A stretch of DNA of 64,000 nt from Cyclobacteriaceae bacterium (GTDB lineage: Bacteria; Bacteroidota; Bacteroidia; Cytophagales; Cyclobacteriaceae), in the NCBI GenBank assembly GCA_019638395.1, contig JAHBTX010000001.1, forward strand, positions 1 through 64,000, in the 5' to 3' direction. The notes under the pieces were generated by a model. The model made no database searches and was not told the DNA's origin. It worked only from the letters and a program-made list of their open reading frames with translations. Of this stretch, positions 63,405 to 64,000 are shown one piece after another; the first letter of the stretch is position 1, and every line of letters starts with the position of its first letter. The translations under genes and the position numbers were made by a program.

Positions 63405-63460
63405 AATAGAATTAAGCCGGGAAGGTAAATGTAGTTGAAATTACGGCTTATTGCAACCAT

Positions 63461-63985
63461 TTACCAGTTGGCAATGGTAGCGTTGAAGATGTCGATAAAA
63501 ATCTGGTCGAAGATTTTTCGCTCCAGATTTTCCTGCACCGAACTTAAATCTTGTGTGCTGGGAAAGTCCTGATAGAAACTAAAAGTTTTGTCTTTAAAAC
63601 TGTTTTTGGGTTCCAGGGTATCAACATAGTTTACGCGCACAGCAATAGTTAGGCGTGTAAGGGCAGCCAGGTCGGCCCGATTACTTGATGCCCCTGACAC
63701 CGGAGCTACAGGTGTAACGGCATATTGGGTGAGCATTCCTTCAATTTGAAGTTCGCCATTTTCTTTCGCTACTCTTAAACTTGAGTTTTGTTGAAAATAT
63801 TCTTTCAAGCGGTTGGTAAAGGTTTGGCCCAGGTTGGCAGGGCCCAGATCAGTGTTATTAAAAAAATCTTCCACCTGTATGGTCTTGGCAGTGGTTGCTG
63901 CTCCGGTAAAAGAATAACTTATGCAACCCTGAATGGTGGGTAAGGCTAATAATATAACAAACGCGATAACCCGGTTACTCTTCAA
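63461..63985 (-). CDS. lptE: LptE-family LPS-assembly lipoprotein
   Basis: A 174-aa lipoprotein (lipobox ALPTIQGC, Cys21) resembling the Bacteroidota LptE: CISYSFTGAATTAKTIQVEDFFNNTDLGPANLGQTFTNRLKEYFQQNSSLRVAKENGELQIEGMLTQYAVTPVAP. LptE plugs the LptD barrel that puts LPS in the outer membrane. The start is TTG at 63985, with an overlap of about eleven bases with the previous gene's end; no ATG gives the signal peptide. The synteny lptE - TPR - secG - groESL is that of many Cytophagales. Confidence 0.85.
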   Translation of the reverse strand: MKSNRVIAFVILLALPTIQGCISYSFTGAATTAKTIQVEDFFNNTDLGPANLGQTFTNRLKEYFQQNSSLRVAKENGELQIEGMLTQYAVTPVAPVSGASSNRADLAALTRLTIAVRVNYVDTLEPKNSFKDKTFSFYQDFPSTQDLSSVQENLERKIFDQIFIDIFNATIANW

Positions 63986-64000
63986 GTTCGTACTCTTTAA
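63975..64000 (-). CDS. 3' end of upstream gene, probably a Fis-type sigma-54 regulator
   Basis: The minus strand ends in KEYELEE and a TAA stop overlapping the lptE start. The ending resembles the last helix of Fis-type DNA-binding domains (RKLKEYGL-like), and sigma-54-dependent regulators are often found before lptE in this group. Only a few codons are visible, so this is weak inference. Confidence 0.4.

Overview
The window is chromosomal DNA from a member of the Bacteroidota, most likely of the Cytophagales type. The evidence is a SusC/SusD pair, a type IX secretion sorting tail (YPNP motif) on a xylanase, DUF4249 lipoprotein plus TonB receptor pairing, Bacteroidota-style promoter boxes (TTTG, 20 bases, TAnnTTTG), moderate-to-low GC, and the order regulator - lptE - TPR protein - secG at the right end. 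Nearly all reading is by eye from sequence and translations; family names rest on recognised motifs and not on a database search.

Layout. 1-4.7 kb is accessory DNA: a toxin-first HigBA module with a well-formed promoter and operator, then a DUF4249 lipoprotein and a TonB receptor whose 5' end has been cut off at a junction with the tail of a VOC/glyoxalase gene. 4.7-25 kb is a glucuronoxylan utilisation locus on the minus strand. It runs susC, susD, a TIG/CBM surface lipoprotein, a strong hairpin, then GH10 xylanase (type IX secreted), GH115 glucuronidase, GH43, a second GH10 and a SASA acetylesterase. A second unit follows: lacI, GH67 alpha-glucuronidase, uxuA, uxaC. Together they would strip acetyl and (methyl)glucuronic acid groups from xylan, import oligomers and start glucuronate catabolism. 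A 30-bp palindrome of LacI type upstream of susC, a second partial copy, and a related site at the lacI start link the regulator to the locus.

25.2-29.6 kb carries a penicillin-acylase family hydrolase, purT and a DUF1080 protein. 29.6-36.5 kb is a suf iron-sulfur operon (sufB, an inserted four-helix-bundle gene, sufC, sufD, sufS, a small coiled-coil gene, sufE, a DUF59 gene, a bacilliredoxin), followed by an Lrp regulator. 37.2-37.4 kb holds the most unusual item: a 162-nt RNA candidate with tRNA ends, a D-arm, an anticodon-like arm, a canonical T-arm, a ~92-nt nested hairpin in place of the variable arm, and its own terminator, preceded by a broken duplicate of its 5' part.

37.5-50.4 kb is mostly metabolic and transport genes: acyl-CoA ligase, GT4, TolB-like propeller, NSS and AGCS transporters, an arginase-family enzyme, a SixA-like phosphatase, topA, and one 489-codon protein I cannot assign. 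50.4-52 kb is a gene-poor patch with a class II Fic protein. 52-59.2 kb has a Bcr/CflA exporter, a pirin, POT and OPT peptide transporters, a glycosyltransferase and a TerB-like protein. 59.2-64 kb has groEL-groES, an unknown 238-aa protein, secG, a TPR-like protein, lptE and the end of one more gene.
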